From NCBI GenBank assembly GCA_003161575.1, contig PMOE01000061.1, forward strand, positions 1-37,665: DNA of 37,665 bases. The letters are read 5' to 3'. A model generated the notes under the pieces. It did not search any database, was not told where the DNA came from, and saw nothing but the letters and a program-made list of their open reading frames with translations. Position 1 is the first letter of the stretch. Each line of letters starts with the position of its first letter. Positions 24,727 to 35,000 of this stretch are shown here, piece by piece. Position numbers and translations under genes: made by a program. This DNA is from Acidimicrobiaceae bacterium. GTDB taxonomy: Bacteria; Actinomycetota; Acidimicrobiia; Acidimicrobiales; RAAP-2.

Positions 24727-25364
24727 GTAAGTGGGCCAAGCTGACGACGGATCAAGTGCTCGGCAGCGCCTGCGCTGCGCTGTCGCAATCCGAACAGGGT
24801 TGGAACGACCTATGCGGCGGTGAAGATTCAGTTCGCTAATGGAACGGCCTCAAGTCGATGATCACAGCTGCCCGCACGACGACTTGGATCTTGCAGAAGC
24901 TCTCCTCTCGGGAATCCACTTTTGACGGTTGGTACACCCCACTTCAGGATGAGATGGCCGCCGACCAGCTGTTGCGTTACTTCCACCGATTGCGCACCGT
25001 AATCGAAAAGGAGGGCATGCCCCAGCCAATTATTGCCACGGTGGAGTTTCTCGAACCCGTCAACGGTATCGTCGCGACGGCAGAGGTGGCCTTGGGGGAA
25101 GACCAGTTTGGGCTTTGGGTTCATGGCGTCCTAGACAAGGGACCGCAACGAAGGTCGGCCGAAGTTGCGGCAGCGAGGGGTGCCACCCACCATCGGCTTC
25201 GCTCCGTGCGATTGCCAGACCCACCTGCCCATCATCAGGGCCAGCTTCTCAACGACCGCAGCATCGATTACCTCGGGCGCCGCTACCTGGACTACCTCGA
25301 TGTGCGAATAGTCGGGCCGGCATGCGAGACCTTTGGCAAGCGCTCCCAACGCGACGAGGGCTGA
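24723..25364 (+). pseudogene. Partner gene of the nuclease-helicase, interrupted by an in-frame TAA
   Basis: GTG at 24723 overlaps the nuclease-helicase stop. The frame reads SKWAKLTTDQVLGSACAALS, then WNDLCGGEDSVR, and stops at TAA 24837-24839. The same frame continues without another stop as WNGLKSMITAARTTTWILQKL, FDGWYTPLQDEM, LLRYFHRLRTVIEKEG, to 25364. Families I recall with FDxWY..W/LQ-x-EM..DPL-RYFYxLR read straight through from such an N-terminus, so the TAA looks like a nonsense mutation (or sequencing error) in a gene of about 213 codons. ATG at 24858 could restart translation and give 168 residues. Function unknown. The 3' end is convergent with the PLD-SNF2 helicase, 59 bp apart. 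Confidence 0.65.
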
Positions 25365-25423
25365 GCATTGGCGATATGAATCTCAATTCTCTTCGACCCG
25401 GTTGCGACTTCGCTCCCGGCTTT

Positions 25424-28400
25424 CTACAGCTTGTCTCCTAGTGAAAGCTCGCCGATTTGTTCAGCGATCGTCACGACCGTCCCTTTGCCTACGAGGTTGC
25501 TGCCAACCCCTGCACGCATGAGCACAAGGTCGAATAGCGGATCCCCGTAACTAAGGAGGCGCACCTCGGGGGAGTTCTCGTCCAGAACAATCCGGTCGAA
25601 CGTGACGGCTATCTTGTTCCCGCTCTCGTCCTCCACGAGCCATGCTCCATCGATCATGGGGTGCTCGGAGAGCTGCTCCCTGGTCGCCGGGGAGTCCAGA
25701 AGGATTCGCTGAACGTCTTCGAGCGTCACGACGGGCGAAAGGATCCCCGCCGCTGGGTCCACGTCGTCGTTATTGAAGATGGTCACCGTGACAGCCTGGG
25801 CCTCCGCCTTATGGATCTCGTTCAGCAACTGCTGGACGATTTGTTCCACGGACTGATCGGGGAGGAGTTGCGGTGCGTCCCCGCTGCTCTCCTCCGGTCC
25901 CATTTCGTATTGAACGATGGCGTCCTCAACGCTGGCGAGGACCGGCTGGGCCGGGCCCACTACCCAGGAGAAGCCGTCGTGCCCGGCGGCGATGCCCTTA
26001 TAGATCTGCTCCTCGATGGTGTTCTCGTAGAACAGGTTGGTGACCTCGACAACCGGCTTGCCGTTGATGCGGTCGAGCCGACCGATGCGCTGTTCGACAC
26101 GCATGAAGTTCCACGGCATGTCGTAGTTGATGAGCCGCCCACAGGTCTGGAGGTTGAGCCCTTCGGAGAGGGCATCGGTGCCGACCAGGATCTTGATCTC
26201 GTTTCCCTCCTGGAACAGCCGCTTGGTCTCCTTCTTCGTGACATCGATCCATTCGCCGGTCTCAGGGTGACGCCTCCGCCCGCCGGAGCCGGAGTACGAC
26301 ATCACCCGGGATCCGTAGGCGGTAGACAGCTGGTCGACGACGTAGTTCATCGTGTCCGCGTATTGGGTGAAGATGAGCACGGTGTCGTGGCCGGACTTGA
26401 AAGATGCATCGATGTACTTGTGGAGACGGTCCATCTTCGACTCGTCAGCGGGCAGATCGGTCAGGTCTTTGATGAACTGGTTCAGTTCCCAAATCTCGTT
26501 CTCAAGCTCCTGGATAGGGGTCTGCTCCAGATCCTCCAGGTCAAGAGGGAGAGTCGGGTTGGCCATTACGTCGTCGTCATCAAGCAGGTTTGAAGCGGTG
26601 AGCTTTCCTTCGAGGACGTCCCGCCGGCGCTCAAGCGAGAGGCGGATTGACTGGAAGGACGAGGTGAGGCGGCGGCGATAGACCGTCATGATGAACCCGA
26701 GGGCCTTTTGGGCCTGGCTCCCATTCATGTACCGGTTATACGAGCGCTTGATATAGGACCGAATCCGTTCGTACAGCTCCCACTCCTCGTCGGTCATGCG
26801 GATGAATTTGTCCTCAACCCTCCGCTCGGGGATGACCGTACCTGGCGGCAGCAGCCCGGCCTCCTCGTAGGCGCGGAGCGTCACACGGGTGTTTCGGAAG
26901 ACCCGCTCCCGCATTGGGTTGTTGGTCAGCAGCCAAGTCGTGACCCAGGGTTGAAGCTCGGGGCCGAGGCCCTTCGCTTTCGACTGTGTGAGGCCGGTCT
27001 CTGCGACTTGCCGTACCCAAAGGGCTTCGGCAATGCCAAGCTCAGAATCGATCTTCTCGTCAAGAACCCGGTCGGTCCGAGCAGCGGGGTCCGACAGGCT
27101 GTCGTGCGCCATGACTGTCAGGAAGCTCCAGTGGCGTCGCTCGAAGTCCTCCCGCAGTTCATCGAAGTAGCGAATGAACTCCTTCGAGGACTCTCCCCAG
27201 CGACCAGGGAGGCCGAGCAGCTCAACCAAATCCCATGCCTCATGAGGGTGCATCTGCATCGGCGTGGCCGAGGCGAGAAAGAGAGCCCTGTACGCGTTGT
27301 TGTCCCTCATTGCTTGGAGCAGTCTCAGAAGCTGGTTGGGTGTGCCGTTCGTCTTGCCTCCACTACGTCGTGCGTGATGGGCCTCGTCGACCAATACGAC
27401 GTCCCATGGACCCGCAGCAAGGACTTCTCGGATCCTGTCGCGCCGCCGTGCCAGATGTGACGAGGCGAGCACGATCGGGAACGCCGCCCATGGGGTGCCA
27501 GACGATGACACGACCTTGTTGTCGGGGTCGATGAACTCTCCACCCTCGTACCGATTGACCCGCAGGTTTAGCTTCTCGCTCAACTCCTCCTGCCACTGGC
27601 GGAGCACGGCGGCAGGAACGAGGAGAAGGAACCGCTCAGCTTTCCCGGACAAGAGAAGCTCCCGGATGATGAAACCGGCCTCGATGGTCTTCCCCAAGCC
27701 CACCTCGTCAGCGAGGAAGTACCCACGCGGCCATGTCTCCACTGCCTTGCGGACGAGCGAGGTCTGGTGAGGGAGCGGCTCGACCCCGGCGGTCGCCATC
27801 CCCACGTACGAGCCGCCACCGACTCGGGGAGCCTCGGCAAGCTCGACCAGCCGAGGATCAAGGTCAACCAGACGAATCGGAGATGGGGCAACAGTTCGAT
27901 GCTCTTCCGGGTCAGGTCCAATCGGTGGAAAGTCGCCTTTCGCCCACTTGATGAGTTCGTCTCGAACGGCATCGTGCAGGCTTAGGACTTTCCAACCCTC
28001 GTCGGGCCGGTCACGCCAGTGCGCATCGAACAGGGCCACAAGACCCGCTCCGATGTCATCCCAGGTCTCGGTCCGCCAGGTGGGCGCCGCGGCGAACGTC
28101 TCATGGTTGCCGACCCAACCCTGCCAGGTTTCATTATCCGACCCGATGAATGCGACCCGGTCGGCCGGGTCCGTACAGTCTGTGAAGATCCCGTATTTTG
28201 AATGAAAGTACTTCGTCGCCTCAGCTAACCGATACGGCCTGCCGGTTGCCGGATCAACTGGGACGCCGACTCGAATTTCAAGACGGCCCTCCTTGACAAG
28301 CCAACCCAGCACGTTGCGCCGATGCTCGGCGATCACGTGCTTGGCCTCGCCCATTGCGTCAGACCGAAGCAACACCCGCGCCACGGCGTCCGAAAGCGGC

Positions 28401-28672
28401 TCTCCCCGGTCGATTGCCTCAACGTCGTCTGGATCGAGCTGTGCGCCGACGATGAGCCGCATCACCCCGCCGTTCGCGACAAAACTCGACAGGCCCGCCG
28501 CGGCAAGGCTGAGCGCGGAGGAGGTGAAGTAGCCCGCCATTCGATCGTAGGCCTTGGACCGCTCCAAAAGGGGTACGTAGAAAGCAGTGACACGATCGTC
28601 CTCGGCCGACCAGGTTCCTTTCCACCCCACCCGGTGCCAGTAGTCGTAAAAGCCCTCGGGTTCGGGCGTCAT
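25424..28672 (-). CDS. PLD-domain SNF2/DEAD-like helicase of the defence operon
   Basis: 1082 residues. The N-terminal phospholipase D-like domain (about 25-220) has YFHSKYGIF with H157-x-K159 and, in place of a full second HKD motif, GSDNETWQG. The SNF2-type helicase follows: Walker A DEVGLGKT (322-329), LLLVPAAVLRQWQ, DEAHHARR (429-436), and the C-lobe LIFTQYADTM, ILVGTDALSEGLNLQ, DMPWN..RVEQRIGRLDR. Such enzymes translocate on DNA; the PLD part may be a nuclease or a DNA-binding relic with only one HKD half. The ATG at 28672 is 3 bp after the methyltransferase stop, so it is the last gene of the operon. It shares the SNF2/PLD theme with DISARM proteins DrmD and DrmC, but here both lie in one polypeptide. 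Confidence 0.92.
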   Translation of the reverse strand: MTPEPEGFYDYWHRVGWKGTWSAEDDRVTAFYVPLLERSKAYDRMAGYFTSSALSLAAAGLSSFVANGGVMRLIVGAQLDPDDVEAIDRGEPLSDAVARVLLRSDAMGEAKHVIAEHRRNVLGWLVKEGRLEIRVGVPVDPATGRPYRLAEATKYFHSKYGIFTDCTDPADRVAFIGSDNETWQGWVGNHETFAAAPTWRTETWDDIGAGLVALFDAHWRDRPDEGWKVLSLHDAVRDELIKWAKGDFPPIGPDPEEHRTVAPSPIRLVDLDPRLVELAEAPRVGGGSYVGMATAGVEPLPHQTSLVRKAVETWPRGYFLADEVGLGKTIEAGFIIRELLLSGKAERFLLLVPAAVLRQWQEELSEKLNLRVNRYEGGEFIDPDNKVVSSSGTPWAAFPIVLASSHLARRRDRIREVLAAGPWDVVLVDEAHHARRSGGKTNGTPNQLLRLLQAMRDNNAYRALFLASATPMQMHPHEAWDLVELLGLPGRWGESSKEFIRYFDELREDFERRHWSFLTVMAHDSLSDPAARTDRVLDEKIDSELGIAEALWVRQVAETGLTQSKAKGLGPELQPWVTTWLLTNNPMRERVFRNTRVTLRAYEEAGLLPPGTVIPERRVEDKFIRMTDEEWELYERIRSYIKRSYNRYMNGSQAQKALGFIMTVYRRRLTSSFQSIRLSLERRRDVLEGKLTASNLLDDDDVMANPTLPLDLEDLEQTPIQELENEIWELNQFIKDLTDLPADESKMDRLHKYIDASFKSGHDTVLIFTQYADTMNYVVDQLSTAYGSRVMSYSGSGGRRRHPETGEWIDVTKKETKRLFQEGNEIKILVGTDALSEGLNLQTCGRLINYDMPWNFMRVEQRIGRLDRINGKPVVEVTNLFYENTIEEQIYKGIAAGHDGFSWVVGPAQPVLASVEDAIVQYEMGPEESSGDAPQLLPDQSVEQIVQQLLNEIHKAEAQAVTVTIFNNDDVDPAAGILSPVVTLEDVQRILLDSPATREQLSEHPMIDGAWLVEDESGNKIAVTFDRIVLDENSPEVRLLSYGDPLFDLVLMRAGVGSNLVGKGTVVTIAEQIGELSLGDKL

Positions 28673-28675
28673 GGC

Positions 28676-31588
28676 TTATAACCCGAGATCCAGGCGTCCG
28701 GTCCACTCTTCTGGTACCTCGATGTCCGGAAAGTAAGCAGTGACCAGTCCGTCAAGCAATCCAGCCTCGGGACGCACCCACTCTCCCTTTGCCTTGGTCC
28801 GTGGGATGGCGTGCACTAAGCCCTGGAGACACGCAGTGAAGCGATTGTCACTAGCCAGTCCGGCCCGATCAATCAGTGCCTTGGCGTCCGCGAGACCATC
28901 CTGATCTGCGACATACAGGACGGTATGGACGGCATCGATGACGGGCCCACTAAACGACTCGGCAACGGGACGGACACCGGGCCTTTCGTCTCCTCTTCGA
29001 CGTAGGCGCTCAGCTGGCTCGCACAGAGTGACGGTGCCCGATCTGGTCGTGAGGATCTTATCCGCTTCGAGTTCGCTCACCTCGAGGCCGCCAACAGCCA
29101 CCGCCATCTTGCGAGCATCGTCGAACGGGAAGCTAACGGCCTTGAAGGTCGACCACGCCAGCAGCACGAAATCGGTCAGCGGATCAAGTTCGACCTGTCG
29201 TCCGATTAAGGCAAGACGTTGCATTCGAACAACTTCCTCTCGGGCAGCGGTGAGGGCCTCCTCGGGTCGTAGCAGTCGGGACTTTCCCGAATCGTCAGCC
29301 TCCGAAGAAAACACGGGCCAATGGGAGGAGATGACCGAGAGAGCAGGACCGTAGGTCGAAAGTAAGAGGTCCACCCCCGAAATACCCATTGAGGAGAAGC
29401 GAGCTGCCGCGTCTTTTGCTGCCTGACGGACTTCGCCTTCGAGATCCTCGAAGTATGGCGTTTCCTCCGAGGTGTTTTGTCGTTTGCGGCAGACCAGCAT
29501 GATTGTTGATGCGGCAGAATTCATCTTTGCTTGATGTAGCGACTGCTCTGACTCGGTATTGACTGGCCACGAGGTTTCGATCGTAAATCCCGCCTGCATC
29601 AGTGCCATTCCGAGGGTATCCCATGCTTCGGCCCGCTTGTGCGTGAACATGACGGTCATGACTCCATCGTCACGCAAGACGCGATTGCACTCAGCGAAGA
29701 TGGCGTTCATCTTTGCCTCGTAGTCGCCGATGGCGAGGCTCTTATTTCTACGGCCCGATTCCGCGAATCGTGCGACATTTGCAACCGCTTCGTTCTTGAT
29801 ATCGGCAGGCCCACCCGGCATCAGATCTGGCCACACGGCTCCAACAGTATGTTGCTCCCATACTCCAAAGAAGTCCGATAACTCCCCGTACATCACATTG
29901 TCGTAGTACGGAGGGTCGATGCACACGAGAGCGTGCGATTGAGTGTCGACATCCCTAAGATCACCTGCCGTACCGCGGAGGATGGTGGCGGCGCCGGGAA
30001 ACTTTGTGGAATCAGAGCCCGCGAACTTCGCATCCGAAGGGACAACCCGTTCAGCAATGCCTCTGTACGCTCGAAGTAACTGCCGCTTGATAATCCAAGG
30101 GAACAGCTCGTAAGCGCCATCGAACTCAACGAAGGTCCATGCGAGGCCAAAGTCATGGCGCTCGAAGACTGACCGAATCACTCCTCGCGTGGCGTGCCAC
30201 GAGGAGAGATTCGAGTTGTAGTTGAGTGCCTTTCCCTGCATTAGCCCCAGGAGGCCAAGCACCGCGTCGGCTCGATCGGGGGGCAACGCCCCTCTGATGT
30301 CTGGAATCAGTCGTTGGAATTCTTCGACAAAGGCCGCATGAACTAGTAGTTGTCGAGCCGAAAACAGGCTGTACCAGTGGGTCATTCCGTAGCTGAGGGG
30401 TTCTTTCGTTTTGTTGCCTAACGGAATTTCTTCACTGGGTATGGTGCCGTTGGCTAGCCAAGTAGGCAGCATTCGATCGATCTCTGACTCCGCCGCTTCT
30501 ATAGCTTTGCGGTCTGCGGCAGTCGGAAGCCGGACTGAGCGAAAAGACTTTCTGCTTCCTGAAGTTCCAAGTTTCGACCGAGTAGCGACGGCGTAGAGGA
30601 GGCTGCCCATCCGGCCAGCCTTAGCCTGTTCCTTGATGTAATCACCGTCGATTGTGAGGCCATCCCAAGGGGACACCGCATTTCCACCCGAGACAGTTCC
30701 TTTGTCAGGCATCGACTGAGCCGCATCGTCGCCAACGAGAATCTCGAATTCGAGTTCAGTAAGAACTTTGCCATTTCGATGGGTCAGCGGTCGGACAGCG
30801 GTCTTGCTGCCACTTTCCCGGGACACCCACCAGTTTGGGGCGAGAGGTACCGTCTTTCCCGTCCGAGGGCAGGGGACGGTTCGAGCGTAGAGATAACCAA
30901 CCACGCGCTCGTCCTCATTCTCTTTTTGAAAGTAAGGGCCAAGACGGGTCTGCAGGCGTTCAAGAAGGGCTGTACCCCAAATTTCGAGATCCTTCTCCAG
31001 CCCGATTCCATATCGCGCCGGTATGTCAACACCCGCCCGCAGAATCGCCGCTGCGACCTGGTTCAGATCATTGGCGGTTGTGGCTAGCCCATATCGAATT
31101 GATTCGTAAGGAATCGAACCTCCACCAGCCGTCGGGTCTAGGACTGCCGGTGGACTACCCCAGGTTTCCGTAAGGATCTTGGAGAGCAGCAGAAGATCGG
31201 CGGTGGATGGCGAATTCTTGAATGCCTGGGAATAGCCGTACCCGTTACCTTTGATGCGGGTTCCGGCAGCGTTCGCCACTCTGAGTCGATTTCTGCCGGC
31301 TACTGGATCCGCGAGGATCCCACAAAGTCGTAAGACCCAACTGTGGTATTCGGACTCAGTCGATAGTGCGCGCTCGTCAATGAAGGCAGCCGGGAGTTCC
31401 GGAGTCCATGAAGGCAAGAGGCTTGCCAGAATTACGCCAGCGCTAGCGACCAGGGGGCGCCTGGCCCACCAAACATGAAGGGCGAATATCGGTGGCAGAT
31501 CCATCGGAACTGCACGTTCACGCTGCGACTCGATGCCCAGCTCCTCGATGGGCAGCCAGTCTTCAATGAGTACACGGGGGCGCCTCAC
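28676..31588 (-). CDS. DUF1156 DNA methyltransferase of the defence operon
   Basis: 970 residues. The N-terminus (LIEDWLPIEELGIESQRE, then FALHVWWARRPLVASAGV) is the DUF1156 signature. SAM-binding motif I is DPTAGGGS (151-158) and the catalytic motif IV is DPPYYDNV (558-565), expected for amino-methylation of adenine N6 or cytosine N4. The intervening 400 residues probably recognise DNA. Start is GTG at 31588, with GAGG eight bases upstream; the first residues match family members. It sits 10 bp after the 153-residue gene and 3 bp before the helicase. Base composition looks less GC-rich than the neighbours, for example around 29400-30200, suggesting separate origin. It probably marks self DNA. 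Homologues are, as I recall, labelled anti-phage-associated in public family names. Confidence 0.92.
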   Translation of the reverse strand: MRRPRVLIEDWLPIEELGIESQRERAVPMDLPPIFALHVWWARRPLVASAGVILASLLPSWTPELPAAFIDERALSTESEYHSWVLRLCGILADPVAGRNRLRVANAAGTRIKGNGYGYSQAFKNSPSTADLLLLSKILTETWGSPPAVLDPTAGGGSIPYESIRYGLATTANDLNQVAAAILRAGVDIPARYGIGLEKDLEIWGTALLERLQTRLGPYFQKENEDERVVGYLYARTVPCPRTGKTVPLAPNWWVSRESGSKTAVRPLTHRNGKVLTELEFEILVGDDAAQSMPDKGTVSGGNAVSPWDGLTIDGDYIKEQAKAGRMGSLLYAVATRSKLGTSGSRKSFRSVRLPTAADRKAIEAAESEIDRMLPTWLANGTIPSEEIPLGNKTKEPLSYGMTHWYSLFSARQLLVHAAFVEEFQRLIPDIRGALPPDRADAVLGLLGLMQGKALNYNSNLSSWHATRGVIRSVFERHDFGLAWTFVEFDGAYELFPWIIKRQLLRAYRGIAERVVPSDAKFAGSDSTKFPGAATILRGTAGDLRDVDTQSHALVCIDPPYYDNVMYGELSDFFGVWEQHTVGAVWPDLMPGGPADIKNEAVANVARFAESGRRNKSLAIGDYEAKMNAIFAECNRVLRDDGVMTVMFTHKRAEAWDTLGMALMQAGFTIETSWPVNTESEQSLHQAKMNSAASTIMLVCRKRQNTSEETPYFEDLEGEVRQAAKDAAARFSSMGISGVDLLLSTYGPALSVISSHWPVFSSEADDSGKSRLLRPEEALTAAREEVVRMQRLALIGRQVELDPLTDFVLLAWSTFKAVSFPFDDARKMAVAVGGLEVSELEADKILTTRSGTVTLCEPAERLRRRGDERPGVRPVAESFSGPVIDAVHTVLYVADQDGLADAKALIDRAGLASDNRFTACLQGLVHAIPRTKAKGEWVRPEAGLLDGLVTAYFPDIEVPEEWTGRLDLGL

Positions 31589-31598
31589 TATCTCATCC

Positions 31599-32060
31599 TC
31601 ACGAGGTGATTCCCGTTCTTCCGTCGTCGGCCAGGAGAATGCGAAGTGCGCGCCGTGCGCGCTGGGCGATCGGTCCGGTCGTCCGGGCGAACCAGTAGTA
31701 CGTCTCCTCGGTGCTCATGCCAGCGATGCCGGAGAGGATCGCATGCCGTCGGCTGTGCTTCTTGATCGGCTCGACGGCAATGAGTGCGAGAGCTAGCCGC
31801 ACCCCGGCCGGCTCTTCAAGTGGGATGGGCTTGCGTCGTCCCGGCGAGAGTGACGTGCGCGGCTGGTGGGATTCCCGGAGAGCTTGTTGGAGAACATCTG
31901 AAACGTCAACCACCTCCTCCGGTCTGAGGGAAGCGAGGTGTTTGGGAGGGGTTATAGCGCTCCCGTTGGTCTCTTCGAGCCGGATGCCGTAATCGTCGAT
32001 TGAAACGGACTCCACGATGATTCGAAATCCCCGAATCTTGGAATGCTCTGTGACCTTCAT
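31599..32060 (-). CDS. 153-residue conserved operon protein of unknown function
   Basis: Not recognised with certainty. It occupies the place between the DUF499 ATPase and the DUF1156 methylase where related loci carry a small extra gene (DUF3780 in some). Composition: N-terminus strand-rich (FRIIVESVSIDDYGIRLEE), a variable linker with GRRKPIP, then a helical C-terminus (PAGVRLALALIAVEPIKKHS, IAGMSTEETYYWFARTTG, ARRALRILLADDGRTGI). This last part, with Y-Y-W-F-A and a basic helix, could bind DNA or the methylase. ATG at 32060 overlaps the ATPase TGA (ATGA). No enzymatic motif is visible. It may be an adaptor between ATPase and methylase (inference). Confidence 0.75.
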   Translation of the reverse strand: MKVTEHSKIRGFRIIVESVSIDDYGIRLEETNGSAITPPKHLASLRPEEVVDVSDVLQQALRESHQPRTSLSPGRRKPIPLEEPAGVRLALALIAVEPIKKHSRRHAILSGIAGMSTEETYYWFARTTGPIAQRARRALRILLADDGRTGITS

Positions 32061-35000
32061 GCCAGTTCTGCCTTGATCGTGAGTTCACCCGGGTCGAGAT
32101 CGACCAGAGCCTTCTTGAGCTGGGTGAACTCCACGCCATCCGGGGCCATCGGGCTGTCAGGTCTGGTCGTTAAGGTCATACTCCCGGCCACCTGGGCAGC
32201 CGCCTTGCCAAGAGCCAGGAGCTGGTCCTCCACGGCCTGGTAAGCGACCGAATTGCCAGAGAGTCTGGCAGTCACGCCGGGAGTGAGACCGTTGAATTGA
32301 ATCACGAGGTCAAGCTGTACCTCGACGTTAAACTTGGGAAGGCGAGGGATGACCTGGCCGAGCGCACGGATGTCCTTGATGCCCTCACCTGGGTCGGCGG
32401 TGGCGGTCACGTACAACGCAACAATCCCGTTGCTCTGAGCCACGTCGAGTGCCTTTTCGGCGACCTGACCCATTGCAACTCCCGCAAGTCCACGCCCCTC
32501 AACCGGACGCGGTCCCTTCGAGGTCATTCCGAGATCGACGCCTTGGGTCTGTGCCTCAATCGGGGTCAGGATCGTGAGGGCGTCGAAACCAGCCTTCTCG
32601 ATCTGGGCTTGGGTGGCTGCCTTTGCTCCCTCGAACACCTCGCCGATGACCACGACGACCTTGGCAGCGGGGCCGCCACCCGCCCCACGGGCGAGCGCAG
32701 CAGCGATCTCACCCTTAGGCGGCTCGTAGCCCATCTGGGTTTCCAGGGCTTCTCGCAACTCGGGCCCGGTGAGCGGGCCGGTCAATACGGCTGTCACATC
32801 GTCGATCCGCAACGGCCGACGCAGGAGTCCGAGTTCTTCAGCCCTTGCAGGGGTGTAAAGGATTGTTGAACTCTCCAGCGCCACCGGGGGTGGCGGGTCG
32901 TTGGCGGTCCAAGCCCTCCCCTGGTCCGCGTCGAAGTAGACCCAGGAGCCGTTCTTCACCCCGTCCCGAATGGTCTCCTTCAAGAGATTCGAGTCGAGGA
33001 TGATGGCCACAGAATGGTCCTGCCAGAAATAGTCGGCAATTGCCGACGCCGTGATCTCCGCGGCATCCTTCGGCCACGCCTTCTGCTTCAGGTAGTCAGT
33101 CGGGAACTTGGTGTCCCGGATCTTCTGCTCGTCACGCAGCGCCTCGGGAATCGACTTGGTGAGCTTCGGCGGGATAGATCCCTTGTCCTTCGGAGGCATC
33201 TCGTAGTGGCGGAGATGAGCGTTGTGAGCGTCCGCGACCGGGTAGTAGAGGTGCGAGTAGCACCGGGCGATTGCGACCTTCATCTCCAGGGCAGCCGTGT
33301 CTGCGATCGCCTCGATCTTCTTGCGAACTTGCGGGGGGAACTGGTTGAGGCGGTCGGGCGAGTTGCAGATGCGGTCTGTCGCCATGGTCGTTCGCACCCG
33401 GCTCTTCACGTTCTGCACCTGGTCGGTGTCGGCCACGAGAAATACCACCCCGTTGCGGTTCGTTCGGAATCCGCCAGCGGCACCGGCATGCTCGCGGATG
33501 TCGATGACCCGTTCCGGTGGCGGCGTGGCTGAGCGGGAAGTTACCGATACATCGTCGTGGTGGATTACGACGAGTTGGAGGCGGGTCTCGTTCGGCACGT
33601 CCACCGGCCCGGAGGGGTTGATCCGGGTCTTGACTGGTCCGTCGTCGCCGAAGGCGTTGGCGATGCGCTCTTCCAACTCCTGGGAGACCTGGCTGTTCGG
33701 GATGTTCCGAGCCTCTTCGGCCACGATGGCGTTGGCGTTGGGCTCAGTGAGGAACCGGTACCGCGACCCGTCGTAGTCAAGGTGCCAGGCCCTATCCTGG
33801 AGAAGCGCCAACGCCTCCTCGACGACCGCCGGGTCGTCCCCGGTCTCCAATGTGCCGAGCAGGTACGCGCCCCGCGGTGCGCCGGATGTAGCCGTCTGTT
33901 CGAGTGAGTGAAGAAAGACCGTGGTGGCAGCACGGGTAGCGAAGGGGCTGCGGGTCGAGAATCTCTCGTTGTCGATTGCCGCTGCGTGTGAGGACTCCCC
34001 ACAGATGTCCACCCTGGCCACCTGCTCGTACTCGTCCCTGCCAAGCCCCACGGTGAGGTGAGTGAGCACCGGGTCAATGTTCAAGTCAATGTCGGCCACG
34101 TTGATGACCCCGGTCGTTTTCTCTGATGCCCACATGCCCGCAATCACTTCGGCGAGAAGCTTCAACGCACCCCGGGCTCGCTGGAAGTTGGGGATCGCAC
34201 CCAGGCGCTTGTCGAGGACCCGAACCAGCTCTGGATGGAATGGGTAAGAAGCCTCGATCAGCTCGGCGTAACTGGTCGGCTGGTCCGCTCCCCCTTCGAG
34301 GGCCTGGCCCTTCTCCGCGAGGTTCTCGTAGAAGGGACGGAATGCGGCGGCAGCAGCTGCGGCAGCTCCCTGGTCGATGTGCTTGAACAGCCGGGTCTTG
34401 AGGATCTGGGCGATCTCGTTATCTTCAGCTGGGCGGATGATCGATTCCGAACGGGCGAGAGCTGATTTGGTGTCGGCCAGGGTGCTCTGGAAGACCTCCT
34501 CAGCCTCCGTCAGAAGGTCCTCAATCTCCGAAGTCTCTTTGCCAAAGGCGTCCGATCGGGTGGCGAGCGTGAGGATGACCACCACGTTGGGGTGGGAACC
34601 CGAATACTCGAAAAGGTTCTTGAGGAAGACAGGGACGGCCGTGGCTTGACGGCGCGCGTCCTCGCTCCCGGACGACAGCAACTGGCGGAGATGCCCGGCT
34701 ATCTCGTCGATGATGATGACCGTTGGCATGGTGCCGATGACGTTGTCCCAGGTGCCCGTCCCCGGAGCCGACCGCTGCTCGTCGTTCAAGCGCATGTCGC
34801 CGTAACTGCCTAGTTGGGCGGCGATCTCCCCCCACATAGTGAAGGTTTGGAAGCCATCGTGTGCCACACCCGCCACCGGATCGAGGGCGTCGCCGACGAC
34901 CGCCGCCACTTGGCAAGAATCTGGCAGCAGCTCGGGGTCGATGAACTGGTCCAGATTCGAGGGCCGGGCGCCCTCGGCGAGGTAGAAGGTGACGATGAGC

